From assembly GCF_024972775.1 (NCBI RefSeq), contig NZ_CP092282.1, positions 234,001 to 298,000 on the forward strand: a stretch of DNA of 64,000 nucleotides, in the 5' to 3' direction. Position 1 is the first letter of the stretch. Every line of letters starts with the position of its first letter. The notes beneath the pieces are model-generated. The model saw nothing but the letters and a program-made list of their open reading frames with translations, made no database searches and was not told where the DNA came from. Below are positions 49,401-57,819 of the stretch, piece by piece. The position numbers and the translations under genes are program-made. The DNA comes from Dehalobacter sp. DCM. Its GTDB lineage: Bacteria; Bacillota; Desulfitobacteriia; Desulfitobacteriales; Syntrophobotulaceae.

Positions 49401-52400
49401 ATACAGGTTCAAATCAGGGAAACCCATCTGGATTATCACAACGGGCAGCATGATTTTTTGTCTGAGGCGCTCTATAACGGCTTCCTCGTTGGAGCCTTAC
49501 AATACAGCGAGTATGAAGGCATTCCCCATATCAGCCATATTGAAGTGCTTGCGGATTACCGCCGCCGGAGTGTGGGAACGCAGCTCCTTCAAGCGCTCCA
49601 AAGCAAATATCCCGACAGGGAGATCGAATGGGGCATGACGACGGAGGACGGTGCCGCCTTGAAAGATGCCGTCACCTTTGAGGTGGAGAATGAGGCGTAT
49701 ACCGAACTGCAAAAGGAATATGACCGGATTGCCGGCCAGCTTGCGGAGTTGGAGGCCGAATGGGCAGATAAGGCAGTACCCGATGAAATTTCAACACATT
49801 GGAACGGCCTGCATGACCGGCAGCAGGATATTGAAGAAACGCTGTATGATGAAAAACCGTATAAAAGCTTTGTGCAGACGGCTGTACCCCAAACAGAAAC
49901 CGAGCCGGTTACGGAGCCTGTTTCCAAACCCAGTCCTGCCAAAATCAATTTCCGCTATTCCGGGGACTATGCCCTCTACCCAGGCGGCGAAAAAACCAAG
50001 TACAAAAACAATGTGGAAGTCATCAAGCTGCTAAACAAAATTGAAAGCGAAAAACGGCTTGCCACCCTTGATGAACAGATTATCCTGGCCCGGTATGTGG
50101 GCTGGGGCGGGCTTGCCAATGCCTTTTCCGATACGGCCAGCGGCTGGGAGAAGGAATACCACGAATTGAAGCACCTGTTGGATGAGAAGGAATACGCGGA
50201 TGCCTTGAATTCCGTTATTACCGCCTACTACACAGAACCGGAGCTCATACGGCGAATCTACAAAGCTTTTGAGGGCTTTGGTTTTACAGGCGGCGAGGGC
50301 AGAAAGATACTTGACCCCGCCATGGGAACGGGGAACTTTTTTTCCGTGCTTCCCGAAAGCTATGAGGGAACGCCCTTGTATGGCGTGGAATTGGACAGCA
50401 TCACCGGCAGGATCGCAAGGCAGCTTTACCAAAAGGCGAATATTCAGGTGCAGGGTTTTGAAACTACCCGTTTTGAGGACAACTCCTTTGACATTGCTAT
50501 CGGGAACATCCCCTTTAACAACATCAAGCTCTATGATAAACGGTACGACAAAGAGGATTTCCTGATCCATGATTATTTTATAGCCAAATCCCTTGACCTT
50601 GTAAAGCCCGGCGGCATCATCGGCTTTATCACAAGTAAAGGTACGATGGATAAGAGGGATACCGCTGTCCGCGAGTATATTGCCCGCAGAGCGGACCTGA
50701 TCGGAGCCATCCGGCTGCCGAACACGGCGTTTAAGGCTCTTGCCGGAACGGAGGTTACGGCGGACATCCTGTTCTTTCAAAAGCTGGAGCAGCAGCGTAC
50801 CGGCGATAAATACTCCCTTCCCGATTGGGTATTTACCAACATGCGGAAGGCCGACTCTATCAGTCTCAATCAATATTATATCGACTATCCCGAAATGGTG
50901 CTCGGTGAAATGAAGTTTAGCAGAAATATGTATGGGCGTGAGGATGACACGGCCTGTATCGCTCCCGAAGGCCAGGACCTTTATGCGGAGCTTGACAGAG
51001 CCATCGGAAATTTGCACGCCGCCTTTACCGCCGAAGCAGACCAGCCCTTTGAGGAAATAGAGGAAGCCGGGGAAGAAAACGCGGGCGAACTGGACGCTCC
51101 CGAAGGGACAAAAAACTATACCTATGTGGTGCAGGACGACAGGATTTGCTACTGCGAGCGCAACAAGCTGATACCGCAGGACTACACCGGCAAACGCGCC
51201 GAGCGCATCAAGGGCTTGTGTGACATCAGAAAGGCGCTGTTGGAAGTCATCCGAATTCAGACCAATGATTACGCACCTGACGAATTGCAGCAGGCGCAGA
51301 AAACCTTGAACGGAGTGTATGACCGCTTTGTAAGACAGTGCGGCGCCATCAATGACAAGGCCAACATCGCCGTATTCTCCGATGACGACCAGTTTCCTTT
51401 GCTCCGTTCCATTGAGGACCAGAGTGAGGATAAAAAATCCTGGAACAAGGCCCCCATTTTTTATAAGGCCACCATCCGTTCCTACCGCCGCCCCATCCAT
51501 GCCGAAACAGCCAAGGAAGCTCTGGAAATATCCCTGAACCTGAAAATGAAAATTGACCTTTCCTATATGGAAGAGTTGACGGGCAAATCGGCGGATGAAC
51601 TTATCCATGAGCTTGGAGACCACATCTATCTCAATCCGCAGAAATACTACGGCAATTATTATGAAGGCTGGGAGCTGAACGAGGAATACCTGAGCGGACA
51701 GGTGCGGGATAAGCTGCTCTATGCCAAACAGAAGGCCGAAGAATATCCCGAACTGTTTAACAGGAACGTGCAGGCTCTGGAAACAGTGCAGCCCAAATGG
51801 CTGGAGCCCTCCGACATTGACTTCCGCATCGGAAGTCCCTGGATACCCATTGAATATTTCCAGCATTTCATGCACGAAACCTTTGGCACTACGAATTATC
51901 TGAGGGACTTAATTACAGTTGACTACATGGAATATACCACCACCTGGCGCGTCAACGGCAAGACAAGGGAGCTCACCTCCGTTAAGGTCAACAACACCTA
52001 CGGCACAAAGCGGGTCAACGCCTATCAAATTTTCGAGGATTGCCTCAACCTCCAATCCACCACGGTCCGCGATCCGGTCCCCTATGTGGACAGAAACGGC
52101 AAGGACCAGGTTCGGTATGTGGTCAATGCCAATGAGACCATGATTGCGCGGGCCAAGCAGAATCAAATCAAGGAAGCTTTTGCCTCATGGCTTTTTAAGG
52201 ATAAGGACAGAGCTGATATCCTGCTTAAACTATACAATGAGAAATTCAATACCATCCGTCCCCGTGTCTATGACGGCAGCCACCTTATCTTTCCCGGCAT
52301 GAGCGAGGAAATGGAGCTGCGGCCCCATCAAAAGAACTTCGCGGCACGGGTTATTTACTCCGGTACAGGACTGGCCGGCCATGTTGTGGGCGCCGGCAAA

Positions 52401-54803
52401 ACGGCGGCGATGATTGCGGCGAGCATGTATCTCAAAAATATCGACGCCATCAAGAAACCCGTCTATGTGGTGCCGAACCACCTGACGGAGCAGTGGGCAA
52501 AGGAGTTTTACCGGTTCTTTCCGCAGGCCAGCATCCTGGTTACCACCAAAAAAGATTTTGAAGCGAAGAACCGGAACAAGTTTGTTTCCAAGATCGCTAT
52601 GGGTGAGTATGACGCGGTGATCATCGGCCATTCCCAGTTTGAAAAAATACCTATTTCCAAGGAACGGCAGGAAGCACAGATCAATCACGAGATCAACCAG
52701 CTTTCCTATATCATCAAAAAAATAAAGGAAGAAAAGGGAGAAAATTGGGCGATCAAACAAATGGTCATCTTTCAGAACAATCTCAAAGCCCGCCTCGACA
52801 GGCTGGCGGCAGAGGAAAAGAAGGATGACCTTTTGAATTTCGAGCAGCTTGGCGTGGATTATATGTTTGTGGACGAGGCCCATGCCTATAAGAACTGCTT
52901 TACCTACACTAAAATGCGCAACGTGGCAGGCCTTGGCCGATCCGCAAGCCAGCGGGCGACGGATATGCTTTTGAAATGCCGGTATTTGCAGGAAATGGGC
53001 AGCGGTAAAGGCGTGGTGTTTGCCACCGGTACGCCTATCTCCAACAGTATGAGTGAAATGTACGTCATGCAGCGGTATTTGCAGCCGCAGATGCTGGCAA
53101 GATTGGGACTCAACTATTTCGATTCCTGGGCGGCCACCTTTGGCGAGGTGATATCGTCCCTGGAAATCACGCCGGAAGGCTCCGGCTACCGCATGCGCAA
53201 CCGCTTCGCCAAGTTCCACAACCTGCCGGAGCTGATGAATATCTTCCAGCTTGTGGCGGATATCCAGACCGCTGATATGCTGAACCTCCCCGTCCCTGAA
53301 ATTGAGGGCGGCAAGGCAACCATTATTGCCACCGAAGCTACACCCTTCCAGAAGATGATTATGGAAAGCTTTGTGGAACGTTCGGAAAAAATCCGAAACC
53401 GCGAGGTGGAGCCCCATGAGGATAACATGCTCAAGCTCACAGGTGAAGCCAAACTGATGTCCATTGATCCCCGCCTGGTTTACGAGGATGCCCCCAATGA
53501 CCAGGACAGCAAACTGAACATCGCCATCGGCAATGTCTTCGATATTTGGCAGGAAAGCACGGAACAAAGGCTGACGCAGCTTGTGTTCTGTGATTCCGGT
53601 ACACCAAAGCCCGAACAGTTTAACGTCTATGATGAAATGAAAAGGTGTCTGATGGAGAAAGGTGTACCGGACGAAGAAATCGCCTTTGTCCATGACGCTA
53701 AAACCGATGAGCAAAGAGAAGCCCTGTTCGAGAAGGTACGCATGGGAGAAATCCGTATCCTGTTGGGCAGCACAGGCAAGCTCGGCACCGGCACAAATGT
53801 GCAGGACAGGCTGGTGGCAGTCCATCATCTGGAATGCCCGTGGCGGCCAAGCGACATTGAGCAGCGCGACGGCAGGATACTCCGCCAGGGCAATCAAAAC
53901 CTTGTTGTCAGAATCCTGCGGTATGTTACGAAAGGAACCTTTGACAGCTATTTGTGGCAGATCCAGGAACAAAAATTGAAATATATCTCACAGGTGATGA
54001 CAGGCAAGAGCATTTCCCGATCCTGTGAGGACATGGATGAAACGGTGCTTTCCGCTGCCGAAGTCAAGGCGATTGCGACCTCCAATCCTCTGCTGGCAGA
54101 AAAAATGGAAGTGGACAACGAGGTTATCCGGCTGAAGCTGCTCAAAGGCAACTGGAATAATGAGCATCTGACCCTGGGACGAAATATTAATAATCAATAC
54201 CCCGAGACCATTGCTTATTGTGAGAAAAAGATTGCGAGTATCGGCAAAGATGTGGCATTGCGGGAGAAAACTGAGGGGAAAGATTTTTCCATAGTGATTG
54301 ATGGCAAAACCTATAATGAGCGCGTCAAGGCCGGAGAGCAGCTCCTGCTGATGACGAAGCTCAATGACCTTGCGGTAAACGGCGAACCTTCGTTAGTCGG
54401 TGAATTTAGGGGCTTTCACCTCTTGCTTGTGCTGAATGCCTTTAAGCAATTGGAACTGCTGGTTAAGGGCAACAACACCTACAGCACGCCTCTTGGCGAC
54501 TCATCCCTCGGTGGTATAACAAGGCTTGAAAACGTGATCGAAAAGATACCGGCGGTACTGATGAATATGGAACAAAAGCTGGCAGATACCCAAACGCAGC
54601 TTGAAGAAGCGAAAAAGGAAGTCCAAAAGTCTTTTGAGTTTGAACAGCGTCTGAATGAATGTTCCGCAAGGCAGGTGGAGATCAACACCAGACTGGAGTT
54701 TAAGGAGCTTCAAAAGCAGGAGGAAGTCATTTTTGACGAAAACACCGCGGCTGAGACAGAGAAGACCTGTAATGAAGAAGCCTGGGAGACGGAATATGCT
54801 TAA
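46431..54803 (+). CDS. Giant polyvalent protein: SNF2-type helicase and N6-methylase
   Basis: This is a 2790-residue protein. TTG 46431 follows GAGGAGGTGA at ideal spacing. The N-terminal 200 residues are an ArdC-like module (YDNALLVYAQNPN-type block, MATTPIWNRFGRYIDKGATG region). Residues about 245-400 are a low-complexity linker. Then come LPD-type domains and a GNAT-like block near 1020-1060. An N6-adenine methylase follows with ILDPAMGTGNFFSVLP near 1293 and IGNIPFNN near 1357. The SNF2 helicase has GAGKTAAMIAASMYL near 1986, VDEAHAYKN near 2147, FATGTPISNS near 2195 and QRDGRILRQGNQ near 2478. It probably protects and remodels incoming element DNA in the recipient. Such giant proteins are typical of Tn1549-like elements. 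Confidence 0.9.
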   Translation: MRKDERLRTVYETIAPHITRTESAWRDYLGFAARFYKYSFDNALLVYAQNPNVTMLATTPIWNRFGRYIDKGATGLAVCEYDKARLTIKHLFDISQTHGREIIPTNWQLDDKMKTELTSRLSYAHNLTSSGFGECLNQLAEEAVDERLDDYLQDFDFDLEGHLFSQLPQDGLLSQIQEIVKDSVTYFIGKRCSLADGEIHTGDGMITIAHFDSIPLIARLGYTVTDISKGILLEIERTIRIIEQEKRMTHEQNRDELHREGRSAAPEPSNLQQQRGRQPTPGQVRQNGDGIPAQKPSSAVYDFENGWHADGDNAPGPQGSGGENRIHHPADAGGRTDAGNGGHPGEDPPSEQLAVGSGGNRAERDHIQSEVSPPPPNNQKAEPPESEQESPSDGSFFMPKAQVEAARQTGRKASYINVEYTDEQVREYYEDILKSTDLYPLEMYEKIQELFTDNMPLEDKAVALSKIYEDYGNAEYQADVLLKTTHRGADGMSFSFGNGDTHMPWHTIAHIIEVLMDEGEYPAPIPEESLADRIGDFNIPDEIDEMPIADENTSPIAQEKDEPSEQELYACVDRYLCNTQIVYKGWHGEIAAELANDNEIDEYLMADYFRDLDERETRIDDHIVTCFVEDNGVEFQIDRYDVALSWTELAKKIRTLIEIGAFPVPKTVDIKKEGQPPLINVLVVEPEKKPCLTAIPRGSNALQEKVGGRITTLKIGDGIDAVCAEDAGFETTPINRMINGQPIFGTFVVARVNYNTGEYESLQEADIQKYMTELATPLVDITRLVAEYEEIEATQEDTAQDIEAMGFYPPQLGYEEDPNVRGSANFTQIEGNPRFDETEPFVPKPVANQQMTLFDIEAIPKDREAELIEYVLLEGSLIVGGKQRVYEFAMTRPTGSAFEKMLKNEYGIGGHTVGKHGIGFENHNSKGIVFDWTDDKGEKHETKITWIRAAIGIQRLIDQGRYIGNPTPARTVETEKPDEDKEIDSHIFFNIQVQIRETHLDYHNGQHDFLSEALYNGFLVGALQYSEYEGIPHISHIEVLADYRRRSVGTQLLQALQSKYPDREIEWGMTTEDGAALKDAVTFEVENEAYTELQKEYDRIAGQLAELEAEWADKAVPDEISTHWNGLHDRQQDIEETLYDEKPYKSFVQTAVPQTETEPVTEPVSKPSPAKINFRYSGDYALYPGGEKTKYKNNVEVIKLLNKIESEKRLATLDEQIILARYVGWGGLANAFSDTASGWEKEYHELKHLLDEKEYADALNSVITAYYTEPELIRRIYKAFEGFGFTGGEGRKILDPAMGTGNFFSVLPESYEGTPLYGVELDSITGRIARQLYQKANIQVQGFETTRFEDNSFDIAIGNIPFNNIKLYDKRYDKEDFLIHDYFIAKSLDLVKPGGIIGFITSKGTMDKRDTAVREYIARRADLIGAIRLPNTAFKALAGTEVTADILFFQKLEQQRTGDKYSLPDWVFTNMRKADSISLNQYYIDYPEMVLGEMKFSRNMYGREDDTACIAPEGQDLYAELDRAIGNLHAAFTAEADQPFEEIEEAGEENAGELDAPEGTKNYTYVVQDDRICYCERNKLIPQDYTGKRAERIKGLCDIRKALLEVIRIQTNDYAPDELQQAQKTLNGVYDRFVRQCGAINDKANIAVFSDDDQFPLLRSIEDQSEDKKSWNKAPIFYKATIRSYRRPIHAETAKEALEISLNLKMKIDLSYMEELTGKSADELIHELGDHIYLNPQKYYGNYYEGWELNEEYLSGQVRDKLLYAKQKAEEYPELFNRNVQALETVQPKWLEPSDIDFRIGSPWIPIEYFQHFMHETFGTTNYLRDLITVDYMEYTTTWRVNGKTRELTSVKVNNTYGTKRVNAYQIFEDCLNLQSTTVRDPVPYVDRNGKDQVRYVVNANETMIARAKQNQIKEAFASWLFKDKDRADILLKLYNEKFNTIRPRVYDGSHLIFPGMSEEMELRPHQKNFAARVIYSGTGLAGHVVGAGKTAAMIAASMYLKNIDAIKKPVYVVPNHLTEQWAKEFYRFFPQASILVTTKKDFEAKNRNKFVSKIAMGEYDAVIIGHSQFEKIPISKERQEAQINHEINQLSYIIKKIKEEKGENWAIKQMVIFQNNLKARLDRLAAEEKKDDLLNFEQLGVDYMFVDEAHAYKNCFTYTKMRNVAGLGRSASQRATDMLLKCRYLQEMGSGKGVVFATGTPISNSMSEMYVMQRYLQPQMLARLGLNYFDSWAATFGEVISSLEITPEGSGYRMRNRFAKFHNLPELMNIFQLVADIQTADMLNLPVPEIEGGKATIIATEATPFQKMIMESFVERSEKIRNREVEPHEDNMLKLTGEAKLMSIDPRLVYEDAPNDQDSKLNIAIGNVFDIWQESTEQRLTQLVFCDSGTPKPEQFNVYDEMKRCLMEKGVPDEEIAFVHDAKTDEQREALFEKVRMGEIRILLGSTGKLGTGTNVQDRLVAVHHLECPWRPSDIEQRDGRILRQGNQNLVVRILRYVTKGTFDSYLWQIQEQKLKYISQVMTGKSISRSCEDMDETVLSAAEVKAIATSNPLLAEKMEVDNEVIRLKLLKGNWNNEHLTLGRNINNQYPETIAYCEKKIASIGKDVALREKTEGKDFSIVIDGKTYNERVKAGEQLLLMTKLNDLAVNGEPSLVGEFRGFHLLLVLNAFKQLELLVKGNNTYSTPLGDSSLGGITRLENVIEKIPAVLMNMEQKLADTQTQLEEAKKEVQKSFEFEQRLNECSARQVEINTRLEFKELQKQEEVIFDENTAAETEKTCNEEAWETEYA
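47179..47544 (+). CDS. TnpV-like protein overprinted in the giant gene
   Basis: This 121-residue frame lies inside the giant gene in another frame, exactly over its low-complexity Pro/Gly/Gln linker. It has an AGAGGATGACAC leader before ATG 47179. Its sequence is that of an ordinary globular protein: YTEKDGVLLPNLQI, LGKYGRMAMEYLHKNHPQRF, AVEKIEYITQQMLEAE, LRSAAEEIVLNEIIF. This matches the TnpV layout (GxLxPDL; PIGxYGxxxLxYLK; AREIVxxELIY) that I recall from Clostridia transposons. I judge the inner gene real and the linker of the outer protein its by-product. The role of TnpV is unknown. Confidence 0.7.
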   Translation: MSKIEMNYTEKDGVLLPNLQISNNSEDDSQPLGKYGRMAMEYLHKNHPQRFMILKMDGTLMGIMHRVHREAVEKIEYITQQMLEAEPMPATEDILEKTRHLNSLRSAAEEIVLNEIIFKAR

Positions 54804-54827
54804 GCCGCTTCCCAGGCATAGTTTTTT
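54780..54827 (+). terminator. Terminator overlapping end of giant gene
   Basis: GCCTGGGAG (54780-54788) pairs with CTTCCCAGGC (54808-54817) and is followed by ATAGTTTTTTT. The stop codon of the giant gene lies in the loop. Confidence 0.75.
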
Positions 54828-54861
54828 TGAAATTCAAGGAAAGGATGTGATAGTTATACCG

Positions 54862-55050
54862 ATGGTGGCAACACAAAAGCCTTATACCTTGTCTGTGGTA
54901 CCTGATGACGATCCGGTCAGCCCGCGCGAGGACAGGGACAATTTCGGTACAATAGTCTGCTTCCATAGGCGGTACACGCTGGGCGACGAACATCATTACG
55001 ATGGCGCCGGAAGACAAACGGCTGTTGGAATACCTGCTGACTCTGCCTGA
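54862..55050 (+). CDS. Small LPD28-like element protein
   Basis: This 62-residue protein contains DDDPVSPREDRDNFGTIVCF and HRRYTLGDEHHYD. From memory the DPxSPREWDNLGTMVCxHRRYxLGDEH block is a recurring module of conjugative elements. Here it is a stand-alone short form. ATG 54862 is preferred because AAAGGATGTGA lies 11 bases before it; ATG 54796 would put the coding region through the terminator hairpin. Its end overlaps the next gene by 50 bases. Confidence 0.6.
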   Translation: MVATQKPYTLSVVPDDDPVSPREDRDNFGTIVCFHRRYTLGDEHHYDGAGRQTAVGIPADSA

Positions 55051-55249
55051 AAACCGGGCAGAGCTTTTTAATCGGACAGAGTTAAATCAGATTTACACCC
55101 TTACTATTGCCGCCGGACAATCGGGCGATCTGGACAAAACTGCGCTTAAAACCCTGGAAGCCATCGTATATAAGCTGGACAGGGTGCTTCCTGCCCTGCC
55201 TGAAACGGCGGAAAATGTGCGGGAGATTGATAACGAATTGGAGGTGTGA
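55001..55249 (+). CDS. Small helical element protein, unknown
   Basis: This is an 82-residue, mostly helical protein (LLEYLLTLPENRAELFNRTE, LKTLEAIVYKLDRVLPALPE). It has no known domain. It ends REIDNELEV. The codons for LEV (TTG GAG GTG) also form the GGAGGTG ribosome-binding site of the primase gene, so the two genes are tightly packed. ATG 55001 overlaps the previous gene. Confidence 0.65.
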   Translation: MAPEDKRLLEYLLTLPENRAELFNRTELNQIYTLTIAAGQSGDLDKTALKTLEAIVYKLDRVLPALPETAENVREIDNELEV

Positions 55250-55257
55250 CGCAGCCT

Positions 55258-56319
55258 ATGGCACAAACGGCAACGAAACCCCTTCGCTTCACAGAGGCAC
55301 AGATCGAACAGGCCAACCGGATCAGCCTGATGGAGCTTGCTCAGCAGTACGGATTCAAGCTGGAAAAGGGAGGGCGCAAAGCCTTCCATGCCCAAAATTC
55401 CGGTGGTCTCTACATCTTCAAGGACAGCAACCGCTTTTACCACTGGACCTCTAATTCAAAGGGCAGTGCCATTGATTTTGTGATGAAGTATGACGGCAAA
55501 ACCTTTACCGAAGCGGTAGCACAGTTAATTGGCGAAAGCTACGAGCCTTATGTCAGGGAGCGCATCCCCTACGTAAAAGCAGAAAAAGATCCTCTTGTCC
55601 TGCCCGACAAGGCCGCCAACTTCAAGCGGGCCTATTGGTATCTGGTGAGCATTCGGGGAATTGCACCGGAGGTTGTCTCTCTTCTGATGAACGAGCGAAA
55701 AATCTACCAGGAAGCGAAATACGGCAACTGCGTGTTTGTTGGCTATGACAGGGATAAAAACCCGAAATACTGCTCCATGCGGGCGGCTCGCAAGGAAAGC
55801 GATTTTAAGCAGGATAAAGAGAATTCCGACAAGAGCTACCCCTTCTATGTAGAGGGCAAAAATGATACCGTCATCGTTTCCGAAAGCCCGATCGACCTGA
55901 TGAGCCATGCCACCCTTGCCAAAATGCACGGTCTGGATTGGAAGCAGGATCACCGCTTATCCCTCGGCTGCACCTGGGACGGCGCGCTGGAGAGATACCT
56001 GAAGGACCACCCTGAAATTAAAAAAATTGTCTTTGCCCTGGACAACGACTTCAACGTCAGGGATAAAGACGGCAAGCGAGCACCCAATTACGGACAGGTG
56101 GCGGCAGAAAAATACTGCGGAAAATACGGCGAACAGGGCTATGCCTGTGCCATTCACCGGCCCCACCTCAAAGATTTCAACACGGACCTGACGGAAACCC
56201 GTAAAGGCAAAAGCCCGAAGGAACTGGACGCCATGCGGGTTTCCATCCTGGAAGCCGAATTTGAGAGCGAGGTGCGGGATGAGCCGGAGGACGAATCGGA
56301 GGACGAGCTGGAGCTCTGA
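55258..56319 (+). CDS. DUF3991/TOPRIM conjugative primase of ICE-B
   Basis: This 353-residue protein is related in design to the primase at 23779. The zinc-finger-like N-terminus has AFHAQNSGGLYIFKDSNRFY and GSAIDFVMKYDGKTFTEAV. DUF3991 follows at about 115-175 (KRAYWYLVSIRGIAPEVVSL, YGNCVFVGYDRDKNPK). The TOPRIM part is DTVIVSESPIDLMSHATLA and KIVFALDNDFNVRDKDG, supplying Glu and DxD. It ends in an acidic tail EDESEDELEL. ATG 55258 is chosen because GGAGGTG precedes it; GTG 55246 lies within that site. It should prime the transferred strand. Confidence 0.85.
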   Translation: MAQTATKPLRFTEAQIEQANRISLMELAQQYGFKLEKGGRKAFHAQNSGGLYIFKDSNRFYHWTSNSKGSAIDFVMKYDGKTFTEAVAQLIGESYEPYVRERIPYVKAEKDPLVLPDKAANFKRAYWYLVSIRGIAPEVVSLLMNERKIYQEAKYGNCVFVGYDRDKNPKYCSMRAARKESDFKQDKENSDKSYPFYVEGKNDTVIVSESPIDLMSHATLAKMHGLDWKQDHRLSLGCTWDGALERYLKDHPEIKKIVFALDNDFNVRDKDGKRAPNYGQVAAEKYCGKYGEQGYACAIHRPHLKDFNTDLTETRKGKSPKELDAMRVSILEAEFESEVRDEPEDESEDELEL

Positions 56320-56373
56320 TTTTCTTTTCACAGGAATACCCCTTCCCCAATCGGGGAAGCCCGAAACGAAAAA

Positions 56374-56402
56374 AACGAAGGTCGCAAGACCCTCGTTTTT
56401 TT
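56374..56402 (+). terminator. Terminator after ICE-B primase gene
   Basis: AACGAAGGTC (56374-56383), loop GCAA, and GACCCTCGTT (56388-56397) run into T residues. A second small stem CTTCCCC-GGGGAAG lies at about 56343-56359. Confidence 0.82.
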
Positions 56403-56523
56403 CAGTTAAGGCAGGAATAGATTTGTTGAACAAATCGTCAAAACAGCTTGCCGACAGTGTCGGCAACGTTGTTAAAACCCTATATATATTGTTAGTTTTT
56501 TGTTAAAGCGAAAGGATGTGTTC
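56403..56523. other. Palindrome-rich gap, candidate control region or oriT
   Basis: Two perfect palindromes occur within 50 bases: ATTTGTT-G-AACAAAT at 56421-56435 and TTGCCGACA-G-TGTCGGCAA at 56448-56466. An AT-rich stretch (CCCTATATATATTG) follows. This is the longest gene-free gap of ICE-B before its mobilization genes, so it could be an operator region or the origin of transfer. Confidence 0.5.
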
Positions 56524-57495
56524 ATGGAACGCTGGCAGTTGGTACAGCGCCAGAGTCTCCCGCTTGAAGCAAAGATCATATTAACAGAGAAAAGAATTCG
56601 TGAGTGGGTGGATTACTATGGCCTTTACGGAACCTATGTTAGTTTTTCCGGCGGCAAGGATTCCAGTGTTCTCCTGGACATTTGCCGCCGCTTGTATCCG
56701 TCCATGACGGCGGCGTTTTGCGATACGGGCCTGGAGTATCCCGAAGTGCGGGAGCATGTAAAGCGGATGCCCAACGTGGAATGGCTGAAACCTAAAGTCC
56801 CTTTTAAGGAAGTTTTGCAGAAATACGGCTATCCCATCATCTCAAAAGAGTATGCCGACTATATCCACCGGTTGCAGCGTTCGCCGGACAATGAGGCGGT
56901 CCGCAATAAAGTGATTAACGGGATCTGCGTCAGCGGACGGCCAACCAGCTTTAAGCTTCCGCAGAAGTGGCATCATCTTATCGACAGCGGAATTAAAATA
57001 AGCGCGGACTGCTGCGGCGTAATGAAAAAATCGCCGCTGAAATCCTTTGAGAAGAAAAATAGAGTGTTTCCCATCATCGGTGTAATGGCGGCTGAGAGCA
57101 AACGCCGGGAACAGAATTATCTGAAAGACGGGTGCAACGCCTTCAAGCTAAAGCGGCCCCAGTCACGCCCCATCTCCACATGGACGGAGCAGGATATTTT
57201 ACAGTATATCGTCATAGAAAAGCTGCCCATTGCCAAATGCTACGGCGAAGTCGTACCGGCAAGCGGGCAGCTTTCTTTATTTGACCCGCCTCTGCTGGAA
57301 ACAACCCTGTGCAAGCGTACCGGTTGCATCTTCTGCGGCTTTGGCTGCCATCTTGAGAAAGAGCCGAACCGCTTTCAACGGTTGAAAGTGACGCACCCGA
57401 AGCTGTGGGAGTATTGCATGAAGCCTGTGGAAATGGGCGGGCTGGGGATGAGGATGAGGCCGGTGCTGCTTGCCTATGGCGTAAAAATCAAATAA
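56524..57495 (+). CDS. PAPS-reductase-like PP-loop protein
   Basis: This 323-residue protein has the PP-loop SFSGGKDSSVLLDICRRLYP (near 40) and AFCDTGLEYPEVREH. ISADCCGVMKKSPLK and IIGVMAAESKRREQ follow, as in phosphoadenosine phosphosulfate reductase and related ATP-pyrophosphatases. The C-terminal CKRTGCIFCGFGCHLE is a four-Cys site that may hold an iron-sulfur cluster, as in DndC/IscS-linked DNA sulfuration enzymes. No dnd neighbours are present. ATG 56524 follows AAAGGATGTGTTC. It is common in conjugative elements. DNA or tRNA thio-modification is possible but unproven. Confidence 0.82.
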   Translation: MERWQLVQRQSLPLEAKIILTEKRIREWVDYYGLYGTYVSFSGGKDSSVLLDICRRLYPSMTAAFCDTGLEYPEVREHVKRMPNVEWLKPKVPFKEVLQKYGYPIISKEYADYIHRLQRSPDNEAVRNKVINGICVSGRPTSFKLPQKWHHLIDSGIKISADCCGVMKKSPLKSFEKKNRVFPIIGVMAAESKRREQNYLKDGCNAFKLKRPQSRPISTWTEQDILQYIVIEKLPIAKCYGEVVPASGQLSLFDPPLLETTLCKRTGCIFCGFGCHLEKEPNRFQRLKVTHPKLWEYCMKPVEMGGLGMRMRPVLLAYGVKIK

Positions 57496-57516
57496 ACCAA
57501 AGGAGTTTTCACGATT

Positions 57517-57819
57517 ATGGAACAAAATACTGCGATCAGGCAAAAAGACTATGAAAGGGCTTCGCAGCTTTTAGGGAGGCTCTTTGAAGTTGATTCGGAT
57601 ATTACCGAACAAATCAACAGATGCCTCCAAGATTACGGAGTCAATGGGTTTTTTAGAAATCTTGAGAGCTTCGGTTTTTCAGAAGATGTTTTTGAAAAGC
57701 TGAAGGCAGTCGCAATGGTGCTGTTTGGAATGGGCGAAGAAGCAGCAGTGACGGGTATGCCGAAAAATACCCCCGAAATACGGAAGCCTGAAGAACCGAA
57801 GGGTGGTGCGGGGCTGTGA
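57517..57819 (+). CDS. Small helical element protein, unknown
   Basis: This 100-residue protein is helical over 1-75 (QKDYERASQLLGRLFEVDSD, FFRNLESFGFSEDVFEKLKA) with a short Pro/Lys-rich end. No family is recognised. ATG 57517 follows AAAGGAGTTTTCACGATT. The stop overlaps the GTG start of the RadC-like gene, so the two are coupled and may act together. Confidence 0.7.
   Translation: MEQNTAIRQKDYERASQLLGRLFEVDSDITEQINRCLQDYGVNGFFRNLESFGFSEDVFEKLKAVAMVLFGMGEEAAVTGMPKNTPEIRKPEEPKGGAGL

Noticed and set aside
50031-51875. 614-codon antisense frame under the giant gene
   Set aside because: It is a mirror of a codon-biased coding region on the plus strand, which has methylase motifs; there is no start signal or family resemblance.
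52230-53972. 580-codon antisense frame under the helicase domain
   Set aside because: Same reason: the plus strand carries Walker A, DEAH and motif VI in good order.
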